A DNA stretch of 15,439 nucleotides from Melioribacter roseus (GCA_020724325.1 DYHC01000014.1:1-15439); one strand, 5' to 3'; numbered from the stretch's first letter, positions 8,001 to 15,174 are shown. Notes: generated from the sequence alone by a model not told the origin. Translations and numbers: made by a program.

Positions 8001-8359
8001 TTGTATACCTTCACGAAGCTTTAGATAAACGTTTGCGGGCTTACCGTAAAGGCGAACGCGGTGAAATAACTAAACAAGATATTTACAATGCTACCGTTGA
8101 AGGTTCTGTTCTTAGACTTAGACCCAAGTTGATGACGGTTGGTACTTCTATGGTTGGATTGATCCCTGTAATGTGGGCAGCCGGAACCGGCGCCGATGTA
8201 ATGAAACCTTTGGCTGCACCGTTAATCGGCGGTTTGCTAACAAGCGCAATTCACGTTCTTGTTGTTACACCTATTCTCTTTGCATTAATGAAAGAGCGTG
8301 CCCTTGCTAAAGGTAAACTCGAAATTTCTAAAATGGCTGACTGGATGAAGGAGGAATAA
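5012..8359 (+). CDS. cusA: CusA-type Cu(I)/Ag(I) RND efflux pump
   Basis: At 1115 residues this is a full heavy-metal RND pump (E. coli CusA has 1047): an N-terminal helix, a large periplasmic loop (about 35-340), six helices (343-552), a second loop (553-922) and five closing helices. TM4 reads LAIGVIVDSSIVLVENAYR; Asp403 matches the proton-relay Asp405 of E. coli CusA. Met569 (ILYMPVTLPG), Met619 (APLSMIET) and Met668 (INMLSTGV) each sit four positions before E. coli Met573, Met623 and Met672, the Cu(I)/Ag(I) ligands, so monovalent metal specificity is well supported. About 55 residues around 788-844 form a Ser/Met-rich insertion that E. coli CusA lacks. The TolC-family gene starts 3 bases after its stop, and that gene's Shine-Dalgarno lies inside the end of cusA. 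A symporter-type proton gradient drives the family. Confidence 0.93.
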   Translation: MIEKIIDWSANNRFIVILIYLIIVGFGIYSVANLPVDAIPDLSENQVIIFTEWMGRSPQIIEDQVTFPIVSGLQGLPQVKAVRANSMFGMSFVFVIFEDGVDTYFARSRVLERMNTIQAQLPSGVVPSLGPDGTGVGHVFWYTVEGGGYDLGTLRSIQDWYIRYKLSSVEGVAEVASIGGFVKQYQVDVNPNGLRAYNLTVTDVISSIQKSNNEVGGKLLEISDAEYFVRGQGYIKSKEDIENTVIKTSTNGIPVLIKNVAAVSIGGDIRRGALEKNGKGEVVGGIIVMRTGENAQNVIDRVKAKIKEISPGLPPEVEIKASYDRSTLIKEAVGTLERALIEAAITVSIMVAVFLLHWRSIVRILIEIPIAVLISFILMYTFNITSNIMSLGGIILAIGVIVDSSIVLVENAYRNIAKEIEHKGELTSAEYKKISVDSAKQVGRAIFFSELIILVSFLPVFLLTGQEGKLFKPLAFTKSFTMIGSAVVVISLIPVLMTMLMRGKFRPEEKNPTTRLFIRIYEPVIHWVLKHRKTTIAINALALVITVPMILNTGSEFMPPLDEGSILYMPVTLPGASISEVNRILVEQDKIIKSIPEVHHVLGKTGRAETATDNAPLSMIETIIILKPKSEWRSGITKQDIVAELDSKLQIPGVRNGWTQPIINRINMLSTGVRTDIGFKIFGPNLDTLESYAIKAENLLKKVDGAVDVVAERVQSGFYLDIKIKREYAARYGVNISDLQNIIETAIGGQNLGTVIEGRMRFPIRFRYQKDFRSNIEALRGLIVPVSLSNPILSSSMNTMGSAVVPNNLSSSMASMNSRSITGSSMQTSNPVSDFSLTAFDQNSITYIPLSEIADIELLTGPPMINSENGMLRSIVFMNTRGRDMGSVMADAKEIIEENLKLPLGYSYNWSGQYESKVRAQQTIQIIMPVVFLVIFVLLFFTLKDYLEAAVVMLSVPFALIGGMYMIYILDYNFSVAVWVGFIALYGVAVETGVVMVVYLHEALDKRLRAYRKGERGEITKQDIYNATVEGSVLRLRPKLMTVGTSMVGLIPVMWAAGTGADVMKPLAAPLIGGLLTSAIHVLVVTPILFALMKERALAKGKLEISKMADWMKEE

Positions 8360-8362
8360 ATA

Positions 8363-9715
8363 ATGGAGAATTTAGAATTGAAAATTGAGAATTTATCTTC
8401 GAAAAGATCTTTGCAGTGCTTTGCGTTTAACTTTGTGATCTTCGTGCTTAGCTTTTTATTTTCATTGCAGATAAATGCACAGCCGGTTGATTCTCTTGTT
8501 GCAGAAGCAATTAGAAATAATCCGCAGTTAAAGTCGCTGCAGTACAGAATCATTGAATCGGAAAGAAGAAGTGAGTCTGTTAATACTTTGCCGCCGCCCA
8601 ATCTTGCTTTTGAATTCTCTCAAATTCCAATTAACTCTCTGGATCTGTGGAATCAGTCCAACTCAAATAATATTTCTATTTCACAGATGTTTCCGCTTGG
8701 CGGTAAGCTGAATTCTATGGCAGAAGTTGAAAGAAAAAACACAATGGTGGAAGAGAATATTTATGAGATATATAAAACTAATCTAATTGCCCAGATAAAA
8801 ATGAGTTATTATACTCTATGGCTATCCGATCGAAAAATCGAACTTCAGAGAAGCAATATTTCCCTTATGAAAGATTTAATCAAATCGATTGAGTCCTTTT
8901 TCTACACTAATAAAATAAATAAAGCAGATATTTTAACTATCCAAAGCGAGATTGCCTCGGCAGAAACACTGCTTCTAATTTATGAAAGGCAGAAAGACGC
9001 AGAGTTTTATAAAATAAATAAATTGTTAGGACGCGATTTAGATTCAAAAGAAATTTATGTAGAAAAAGAGTTATCAGAAAACCTTCTTTCATTTACGCAA
9101 ACAGAATTAGAAAATCTCCTTGTTAAATCCAACCCCTCTCTTAAAAAAATGGACAGTATGATTTCTATGAATGAGGCGATGATTGAAGCGAACAGCCGCG
9201 AACTCATCCCCGATTTAATGGTGCAGGGTATGTTTATGCGAATGCCGCGAGGTATGATTTTAACATCAAAGAGCAATCTGGCAATGTTAGATCCAAAAAC
9301 AGAAACTATGTACTCTCTAATGTTTTCGATTAACCTTCCCTTTGCACCCTGGTCTATTAAAAAGTATTCCGCCAAAGAAGAGGGTCTCTTTGCCGGAATA
9401 AAAAGCATTGAATATGAAAAACAAGAAATGCTTAGAGAGATGACCTCAAAAATGAAAGAGGCATTAACTAAGTATACAACTGCAGTAAATCTTGTAATAT
9501 TATACGATGAAAAAGTTATCCCGATGTATATCAAAGCAACGGAATCGCAGACCGTTGCATATCAGAACAATCGAACAAGCGTTACCACAGTATTAGATTC
9601 ATATCGAATGCTACTTATGCAAAGAATGAATTACTATATGGCCCAAGCAGATTCTCAAATGTCCCTTGCAGAAATTGAAATGATGGTTGGTTCAACAATA
9701 AAAAATGTTAGGTGA
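8363..9715 (+). CDS. TolC-family outer-membrane efflux channel (CusC role)
   Basis: The 450 residues fit the outer membrane efflux protein family, which forms trimeric channels through the outer membrane and periplasm. After a hydrophobic segment (about 22-36, ending INAQ) the mature part opens with LVAEAIRNNPQLKSLQ, the usual first TolC helix. PPPNLAFEFSQIP, the long helical regions and the late YQNNRTSVTTVLDSYRMLLMQRMNYY helix are also typical. AAGGAGG (8348-8354) is spaced 8 bases from the ATG at 8363, so this start is firm although the n-region is oddly long and low in complexity (MENLELKIENLSSKR). The first 30 codons are made of simple repeats; see findings. It is encoded between pump and adaptor, so it should be the outer-membrane part of the same complex. 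Confidence 0.9.
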   Translation: MENLELKIENLSSKRSLQCFAFNFVIFVLSFLFSLQINAQPVDSLVAEAIRNNPQLKSLQYRIIESERRSESVNTLPPPNLAFEFSQIPINSLDLWNQSNSNNISISQMFPLGGKLNSMAEVERKNTMVEENIYEIYKTNLIAQIKMSYYTLWLSDRKIELQRSNISLMKDLIKSIESFFYTNKINKADILTIQSEIASAETLLLIYERQKDAEFYKINKLLGRDLDSKEIYVEKELSENLLSFTQTELENLLVKSNPSLKKMDSMISMNEAMIEANSRELIPDLMVQGMFMRMPRGMILTSKSNLAMLDPKTETMYSLMFSINLPFAPWSIKKYSAKEEGLFAGIKSIEYEKQEMLREMTSKMKEALTKYTTAVNLVILYDEKVIPMYIKATESQTVAYQNNRTSVTTVLDSYRMLLMQRMNYYMAQADSQMSLAEIEMMVGSTIKNVR

Positions 9716-9719
9716 CTAA

Positions 9720-11258
9720 ATGGAAAATAAAATAAAAACCAGTGGACTTAAAATGAAAATAAATCGTTTTCTATTCATTCCGCTAGTAGCTGCTGCGCTT
9801 ATCTTTTCTGGCTGCTCAAATAGCGAATCGAATGAAGAACATCAGCACTCTGAAACAAAAATACAAGAATATTGGACTTGCACAATGCATCCGCAAGTAA
9901 GATCGGACAGACCGGGAGCTTGCCCAATCTGTAATATGGAATTAATTAAGAAAGTTGAAAATGCCGAAGAGGGTACTACTATTATGGAAGAGACGGAAAA
10001 TATGATAACTCTTACCGGCAAAAAACAAATTCTTGCAAATGTATCTACGGTTATTGCGAAAAAGGAAGAAATCTATGCTGAAGTTACAGCATACAGCTAT
10101 TTAGATTTTGTTGAAAACATGCGCAGGTCAATCTCAGCTCGTTTTAGTGGGCGGATAGAAAAATTATTTGTAGATAAAACCGGTGATTATATTAAAAAAG
10201 GTGACCCGCTTTTCGAAATTTATAGTCCCGACCTTGTTCAAGCTCAAAACGATTACCTGATTGCAATGAACAGCCAGCAATATACCGAATCATTATTACA
10301 AGCAGCTAAAAAGAAATTGGAAATATTTGGTTTAACAGAATCTCAAATTAAAACCCTCGAAGAAACACGCAGAATAAATATTGCTTTAACTTACTACTCG
10401 CCTATTAGCGGAACTGTTATCGAAAAAAAGATTCAGGAAGGAATTTATGTGAACGAAGGAACACCTATTTATGACGTTGCCGATCTTTCAACCCTGTGGA
10501 ATATAGCCGAAGTAAATGAAAATGACCTTACAAATGTTAAAATCGGAAATCCGGTTAAACTTCGTTTAAGAGCTTATCCCGGTGAAGAATTTATTGGACG
10601 TGTAACTTTTATTTATCCTATTGTTAACCAGCAAACAAGAACTATAAAAGTACGGAGCGATTTCTCAAGTTACTCTGGTAAATTGAAACCGCAAATGTAC
10701 GGAGAAACTACGTTCAGCAAATTTTGGGGCAAAGTATTAGTAGTACCTGTAGATGCGGTTATAATTGCCGGAAAGCGGAGTGTCGTTTGGACAAAAATTG
10801 GAGATGGAATGTTCGAAGCAAGAAATGTAACGCTCGGAAATCGATTTGGTGATAAATACCAGATTCTTTCCGGATTAAATGAAGGCGAAGAAATAGCTGC
10901 AACCGGCGGATTTTTAATTGATTCTGAAAGTCAACTGAAGTCTGGCGCTGTAACTGGTCATCAACATGGAGATAATCAATCCGCAACTCCGCAGAATACA
11001 AATATTAAGTCACATGAAAATCATTCAGCACAAAAAAATGAAATTAAATCTGACAAAGAAGATATTGTCCGTAAAGGAATTATTGATTTGAAATCAATTG
11101 ATAAAAATAAAGATGGAAAAGTATTTCAAGACCCGATGGATTGGAATGTTATTTCTGATAAACCGGGAGTATGCCCGTTATGCGGAATGGATTTAGAAGA
11201 AGTTACTCTCGACACTGCAAAAAAGAATTTGATAGAAAATGGATTTAAAGTGAGATAA
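9720..11258 (+). CDS. cusB: CusB-type periplasmic adaptor lipoprotein with two HMBD-like domains
   Basis: This is a 512-residue membrane-fusion protein. The lipobox IFSGC (Cys32) suggests a lipid anchor. A His-containing spacer (EEHQHSE) leads to a heavy-metal-binding domain at 51-75 (WTCTMHP...GACPICNMEL; Cys54, His57, Cys68, Cys71). The adaptor core follows: barrel-sandwich (about 135-255), a helical hairpin (about 173-215), then beta-barrel and membrane-proximal parts with YPIVNQQTRTIKVR and LKPQMYGE. A His-rich linker (about 413-436) joins a C-terminal HMBD-like domain (about 455-493) that includes an Asp-rich DKNKDGKV loop and GVCPLCGMDLEEV but lacks the first Cys and His. The adaptor links the CusA-type pump to the TolC channel and can pass metal to the pump. 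The start is ATG 9720, 4 bases after the TolC-gene stop; Met12 (base 9753) is a possible alternative and would give a more typical lipoprotein leader. Confidence 0.9.
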   Translation: MENKIKTSGLKMKINRFLFIPLVAAALIFSGCSNSESNEEHQHSETKIQEYWTCTMHPQVRSDRPGACPICNMELIKKVENAEEGTTIMEETENMITLTGKKQILANVSTVIAKKEEIYAEVTAYSYLDFVENMRRSISARFSGRIEKLFVDKTGDYIKKGDPLFEIYSPDLVQAQNDYLIAMNSQQYTESLLQAAKKKLEIFGLTESQIKTLEETRRINIALTYYSPISGTVIEKKIQEGIYVNEGTPIYDVADLSTLWNIAEVNENDLTNVKIGNPVKLRLRAYPGEEFIGRVTFIYPIVNQQTRTIKVRSDFSSYSGKLKPQMYGETTFSKFWGKVLVVPVDAVIIAGKRSVVWTKIGDGMFEARNVTLGNRFGDKYQILSGLNEGEEIAATGGFLIDSESQLKSGAVTGHQHGDNQSATPQNTNIKSHENHSAQKNEIKSDKEDIVRKGIIDLKSIDKNKDGKVFQDPMDWNVISDKPGVCPLCGMDLEEVTLDTAKKNLIENGFKVR

Positions 11259-11324
11259 CCAATACACAACAAATAAAATAACTAAGTGAAATAAATATAC
11301 TTAAAAACCAAAAAGGAGTAGATC

Positions 11325-11669
11325 ATGAAAAAACTATCATTATTGTTAACAGCTCTATTTATTTCTGTGTCTTCTGTTATGGCACAAGAAAAAGAAATTG
11401 TTGAATCCGAATTCAAAGTTTTCGGCAATTGCAGTATGTGTAAAACAAGAATAGAGAAAGCAGTAAAAATAAAAGAAGTTAAATATGCAAAGTGGAACAA
11501 AGATACTAAAATGCTAAAAGTAGCATTCGATTCAAGTATTCCGGTAGATTCGCTTCAGAAAAGAATTGCTGAAGCAGGGCACGATACTGAAAAATTCAAA
11601 GCAAAAGACGATGTGTACGCCGCATTACCAAAATGCTGTTTATACCGCGATAATCCTAAAACACATTAA
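11325..11669 (+). CDS. Exported HMA-domain metal-binding protein
   Basis: This 114-residue protein has a signal peptide (KKLSLLLTALFISVSSVMA, likely cut after Ala20), then a heavy-metal-associated domain. Its binding loop is FGNCSMCKTRIEKAV (Cys36, Cys39), a variant of GMxCxxC, followed by the expected pattern VKYAKWNKDTKMLKVAFD...LQKRIAEAGHDTEKF. After the domain comes ALPKCCLYRD, a vicinal Cys pair (Cys104-Cys105) seen in Bacteroidota relatives. It probably acts as a periplasmic copper-binding or shuttle protein for the pump or adaptor, by analogy with CusF, although CusF has a different fold. AGGAG (11314-11318) supports the ATG. There are 66 AT-rich bases and no hairpin between cusB and this gene, so they are likely co-transcribed. 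Confidence 0.88.
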   Translation: MKKLSLLLTALFISVSSVMAQEKEIVESEFKVFGNCSMCKTRIEKAVKIKEVKYAKWNKDTKMLKVAFDSSIPVDSLQKRIAEAGHDTEKFKAKDDVYAALPKCCLYRDNPKTH

Positions 11670-11691
11670 TTATAAATGCAGAAGAGAGAAC

Positions 11692-13935
11692 ATGAAAAGC
11701 AAATTGATTTTATTATTTATTGGATTGTTATCGGTGCAAATCTTTGCACAAGATTTGATAACAGGAACAGTAAAAGAAAAAGATGAGAAGGGAAACTTAA
11801 AACCGCTTATTGGTGCAAATATCATTTGGCAGGGAACCTCTCACGGAACAACCTCCGATAACAACGGTCTATTCGAATTACAATTAGTCAAAGAATCAAA
11901 CACTCTTTTAGTTAGTTTTATTGGCTATAAAACAGAAAAAATAATTATAACCGGACAGCGAAAAATAGAAGTAATTCTGGAGCTGGAATCAAAAGAACTT
12001 TCGGATGTAGAAGTTGTGGGTCAACAAAATTCTTCTTTTCAGGATTACAACGGAGTTGAAAACACTTTAATAATGACAAAGAAAGAATTACAGAAAGCAG
12101 CATGTTGTACGCTAGCAGAAAGCTTTGAAACAAATCCATCTATAGATGTTTCATTTACTGATGCAATTACAGGCGTACGTCAAATAGAAATGTTAGGTCT
12201 AGCCGGAATTTATTCCCAGATTTCTATGGAAGCACTTCCATACATAAGAGGTTTGATGTCTAATGTTGGACTCTTCTTTGTGCCGGGTACATGGATTAAA
12301 GCAATTAATGTATCGAAGGGAATCGGCTCGGTTTCCAATGGTTTCGAATCGATTACCGGTCAAATAGATATCGATATGCAAAAACCTTTTAGCGATATAG
12401 AAGAGAAGCCCGGTTTTGTAAATATTTACGGAGATAATGAACAACGCTTCGAAGGAAACTTGAATTACAGGTATACGTTGAACGAAAACTTATCTTCAAT
12501 AACGTTGCTGCATGCAAGTTCGCGGCAGAGCAGAAAAGATATCAATTCCGATGCGTTTATAGATATGCCAACATTCAATACGTTTAATATTATGCAGAGA
12601 TGGCAATATCTTTCTTTCGAAGGATGGGAAAGTCAGTTAGGGTTTCAAATTGTAAATGATAAAAAGGAAAGCGGTACAACAAATCAAGATAGCGATAATG
12701 GTCATGTTTATAAGTTCGGTTCGACAAATAGACTCTTTAACCTGTACGGAAAAACCGGATATGTTTTTCCCGACGAAGAAGGAAAAAGTTTTGGTTTACA
12801 ATGGTCGTTTAATAATTACGAAAACTCTTCGCACTTTGGACACAAAACTTATACCGGTAAAGAAAAGAACTTATATCTAAATTTTATTTTTCAATCTCAC
12901 TTATGGAATAGCTTACACATGATGAGAGCAGGAATCAGTTTTGTGTATGATGAATTCAGAGAAACATTCACCGGCATCAATTATAATAGGATTGAAAAAA
13001 TCCCCGGTGCATTTTTAGAGTACACTTATAAACCGAACACAGAATTAACCGTTGTTACGGGTCTTCGTTCAGATAATCATAATCAGTTCGGAATTTTTTT
13101 CACGCCAAGGATTCATATCCGCTATAGTCCGGATGAAGATTGGGTATTCAGATTAGCCGCCGGAAGAGGTTACAGAACTTCCAATATTTTTGTTGAATAC
13201 TCTTCCAGCTTTGCAAGTTCCCGGTCAATCAATATTCTTCGTTCCAATAATTTTGGTTACGGTTTGGAAATGGAATCTGCCTGGAATTACGGATTAAATG
13301 TTTCTTATTATTTTTTGTATGATTACCGCGATGCAACGCTGTCTGTGGATATCTACCGAACTAATTTCGATAAAGTAACTATTGCAGATATCGATTCTGA
13401 CTCCCGTAAAATTATTTTTTCTTCTGTTGATAATGGCGCATTTTCAACCAGCTTTCAAGCAGAACTAAACATAGAGCCGGCTCAATTCTTAACTACACGT
13501 CTTGCCTATAGATTTATTGATGCTCAACAATTAATTAAAGGTTCGTGGAAAGAGAAACCTTTTTCTGCAAAACACAGAGTTCTGATCAATTTAGGTTATT
13601 CGAGCCAAAGAGAATCGATGGACGATCCTCAAATGCTCTACGATTTAACGGTTCAATGGTTTGGTTCTAAGAGAATACCTTCAACCGAATCTAATCCGGT
13701 TGGACTAAGGGCAAAATCAAATTCGCCGGCTTTCTTTTTGGTTAATTCGCAGATAACCCGTTCATTTTCCGCTCTGTTCGATCTATATATTGGTATAGAG
13801 AACTTATTCGATTTTCGTCAGACCAAGCCAATAATTGATGCTGAAAATCCAAACGGGCAATACTTCGATGCGTCATTGATCTGGGGACCAATTAACGGAA
13901 GAATGGTTTATGCTGGTTTACGATACAAGATATAA
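11692..13935 (+). CDS. TonB-dependent outer-membrane receptor of the copper cluster
   Basis: From ATG 11692 the product is 747 residues. The frame is open for 42 more codons upstream, but these overlap the HMA gene and look random, whereas 11692 is followed directly by a signal peptide (KSKLILLFIGLLSVQIFAQ) and preceded by GAAGAGAG. The mature protein starts with a carboxypeptidase-regulatory-like domain (about 21-110: ITGTVKEK...LIGANIIWQGTSHGTTSDNNGLFEL). A plug follows (about 115-235: ACCTLAESFETNPSIDVSFTDAITG, QIEMLGLAG, ITGQIDIDMQKP), then a long beta-barrel ending in YAGLRYKI. Such receptors import ligands over the outer membrane using TonB energy. The ligand is unknown; its place at the end of the Cus-type cluster suggests copper, silver or a metal chelate. 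Cys138-Cys139 in the plug are unusual for an outer-membrane receptor. Confidence 0.88.
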   Translation: MKSKLILLFIGLLSVQIFAQDLITGTVKEKDEKGNLKPLIGANIIWQGTSHGTTSDNNGLFELQLVKESNTLLVSFIGYKTEKIIITGQRKIEVILELESKELSDVEVVGQQNSSFQDYNGVENTLIMTKKELQKAACCTLAESFETNPSIDVSFTDAITGVRQIEMLGLAGIYSQISMEALPYIRGLMSNVGLFFVPGTWIKAINVSKGIGSVSNGFESITGQIDIDMQKPFSDIEEKPGFVNIYGDNEQRFEGNLNYRYTLNENLSSITLLHASSRQSRKDINSDAFIDMPTFNTFNIMQRWQYLSFEGWESQLGFQIVNDKKESGTTNQDSDNGHVYKFGSTNRLFNLYGKTGYVFPDEEGKSFGLQWSFNNYENSSHFGHKTYTGKEKNLYLNFIFQSHLWNSLHMMRAGISFVYDEFRETFTGINYNRIEKIPGAFLEYTYKPNTELTVVTGLRSDNHNQFGIFFTPRIHIRYSPDEDWVFRLAAGRGYRTSNIFVEYSSSFASSRSINILRSNNFGYGLEMESAWNYGLNVSYYFLYDYRDATLSVDIYRTNFDKVTIADIDSDSRKIIFSSVDNGAFSTSFQAELNIEPAQFLTTRLAYRFIDAQQLIKGSWKEKPFSAKHRVLINLGYSSQRESMDDPQMLYDLTVQWFGSKRIPSTESNPVGLRAKSNSPAFFLVNSQITRSFSALFDLYIGIENLFDFRQTKPIIDAENPNGQYFDASLIWGPINGRMVYAGLRYKI

Positions 13936-13963
13936 CTCATATTAGAGTAAAGACGATTGAACA

Positions 13964-14019
13964 GGATGATGGATGCAGGATACTTGATGATGGATACTTG
14001 ATGCTGGATATTTGAAAAG
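13964..14019. repeat. Degenerate 14-bp tandem repeat, four copies
   Basis: Consecutive 14-base units are GGATGATGGATGCA, GGATACTTGATGAT, GGATACTTGATGCT and GGATATTTGAAAAG. The two middle units differ only at one base. A possible weak stem follows, GGATGCTC (14019-14026) with GAGTATCC (14037-14044), containing one G-T pair and without a T-run. The 190 bases between the receptor gene and the DUF971 gene hold this array and otherwise AT-rich sequence with no gene. Confidence 0.75.
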
Positions 14020-14125
14020 GATGCTCTGTTTTGATTGAGTATCCGGCGTAAAAAAAATTTTATATTTTATGCAAGTAATTAATTTCTTTTTACATACATT
14101 TTCAGAATATGAATACGAGGTTTAA

Positions 14126-14476
14126 TTGGCATCTCCGTCAAAAATTAAATTGCATAATCAAGATTATTTAGAAATTAGCTGGGATAACGGAAAGGTTCAT
14201 AAATTCCCGCTCAAATTTTTGCGAGATGAATCGCCCGACGCCGGAAACAAAGGGGAAACAATCCTCTGGAAACATTACGCTCCGCCGCCAAAAATGAAAG
14301 TAAGCCCAGAAGGGTATGAAGTTGATAAGATTAATCTTGTGGGAAATTACGCCATACAAATTACATGGAAAGACGGTTACAACTACGGTATTTATTCGTG
14401 GGAATTGTTACAAAGACTTGGTGAGTATTTAAGTATTAGGAATAATTTACATCAGGATTTTGAAAACCATCATTAA
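14126..14476 (+). CDS. DUF971 protein (gamma-butyrobetaine hydroxylase-like N-terminal domain)
   Basis: This 116-residue protein is a single DUF971 domain: SKIKLHNQDYLEISWDNGKVHKFPLKFLRDESPDA, then VDKINLVGNYAIQITWKDGYNYGIYSWELLQRL. The same domain occurs at the N-terminus of gamma-butyrobetaine hydroxylase and beside some Mrp/ApbC-type ATPases; the role of stand-alone copies is not known. The usual metal-ligand cysteines of the eukaryotic domain are not evident here. The start is TTG at 14126: a TAA stop sits immediately upstream in frame (14123-14125), CGAGG (14116-14120) serves as Shine-Dalgarno, and no ATG occurs in frame until about codon 50, inside the domain. The ATG at 14109 is in another frame. 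Confidence 0.85.
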   Translation: MASPSKIKLHNQDYLEISWDNGKVHKFPLKFLRDESPDAGNKGETILWKHYAPPPKMKVSPEGYEVDKINLVGNYAIQITWKDGYNYGIYSWELLQRLGEYLSIRNNLHQDFENHH

Positions 14477-14486
14477 ACAAAAGAAA

Positions 14487-14522
14487 GAGAAAGAGCTATT
14501 AGAAAATATGGAGCTCTTTCTC
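14487..14522. terminator. Bidirectional hairpin between convergent genes
   Basis: GAGAAAGAGCT (14487-14497) and AGCTCTTTCTC (14512-14522) form a perfect 11-bp stem with a 14-nt loop. It lies between the convergent DUF971 and thioredoxin genes. Read on the minus strand it is followed by the T-rich TTTCTTTTGTTT, so it should work best for the thioredoxin transcript. On the plus strand the downstream T content is weaker. Confidence 0.75.
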
Positions 14523-14538
14523 ATCTTCTATTAAATTA

Positions 14539-15126
14539 CTACAACAATTTTTTAATGTGGTCTACGTAAGCCGCTTTGGATATTAAACCTTCGTAACTGG
14601 CAACAATCTTTCCTTCTTTATCAATTATAAATGAAGTGGGTATTGCTCTAATTCCGCCGTATTGCTGGTAAACATTTGTGTTGCCGTAAACTATCGGGTA
14701 ATTTATTTTGTAATCTTTGATAAATGGAACCACATCCGGTTTGGTTTCCTGATCTACAGAAATTCCGATTATTTCTACTCCCTTTGAACCATACTTCTTC
14801 TTTAACTCTACCAAATCCGGAATCCCTTTTCTACAAGGCGGACACCATGTTGCCCAGAAATCTAAAATTACAACCTTTCCTTTGTAGTCAGATAATTTCA
14901 ATAGTTTACCGTCTGTTGTTGGCAGGTTAAAGTCGTATGCCTTTACAGATTTTGTTTGATTAGCCGGAATATAATTAGGCGGATAAGGACCCTGTTCGGG
15001 TTCGCTGCCCGTATTGTTTACTACAAATAATAATAGAATAATTCCTACAAAAAAACCCGTGTAAATCCAGCCCCTCTGTTTCTTGCTTAATCCGAACTGT
15101 TTTTCATTTATTTTCTGTTTATTCAT
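14539..15126 (-). CDS. Membrane-anchored TlpA/ResA-like thioredoxin
   Basis: The 195-residue protein has a charged cytoplasmic N-terminus, one membrane helix (about 19-37), a Pro-rich spacer, and an AlkC/TSA-TlpA-type thioredoxin domain (about 60-195). The active site is FWATWCPPCRK (Cys95, Cys98), and the cis-proline is Pro163 in RAIPTSFIID. Other marks are LKLSDYKGKVVILDF and GISVDQE. This architecture fits a periplasmic thiol reductant, as used in cytochrome c maturation or to reduce metal-site cysteines (ResA, CcmG, ScoI-reducing TlpA). Which of these applies cannot be told. AGAGGAG (15130-15136 on the minus strand) precedes the ATG by 3 bases. It follows the DUF1858 gene by 48 bases on the same strand. 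Confidence 0.9.
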   Translation of the reverse strand: MNKQKINEKQFGLSKKQRGWIYTGFFVGIILLLFVVNNTGSEPEQGPYPPNYIPANQTKSVKAYDFNLPTTDGKLLKLSDYKGKVVILDFWATWCPPCRKGIPDLVELKKKYGSKGVEIIGISVDQETKPDVVPFIKDYKINYPIVYGNTNVYQQYGGIRAIPTSFIIDKEGKIVASYEGLISKAAYVDHIKKLL

Positions 15127-15174
15127 TGGCTCCTCTAAATTAGTATGTGGAAAGATAATAATTCTTTAATACTC

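Noticed and set aside
5012..8359. CzcA-type Zn/Co/Cd specificity for the RND pump
   Set aside because: TM4 and the three periplasmic methionines follow the Cu(I)/Ag(I) pattern of CusA rather than the DFGxxxDGAVVxVEN pattern of CzcA-type pumps.
8251..8601. Minus-strand frame of 116 codons across the cusA/TolC-gene junction
   Set aside because: It is antisense to two well-supported genes, and its repeated KFSIFNSKFSI stretch is just the simple repeat of the TolC leader read backwards.
9055..9534. 159-codon minus-strand reading frame
   Set aside because: It is antisense to the conserved TolC-family gene, with no recognisable domain or start signal.
11566..11691. Upstream extension of the TonB receptor frame by 42 codons
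   Set aside because: It overlaps the HMA gene, has no signal peptide features, and a proper signal peptide begins exactly at the ATG at 11692 with an upstream GAAGAGAG.
13964..14019. CRISPR array
   Set aside because: The units are 14 bases, directly adjacent and degenerate, with no spacers and no cas genes nearby.
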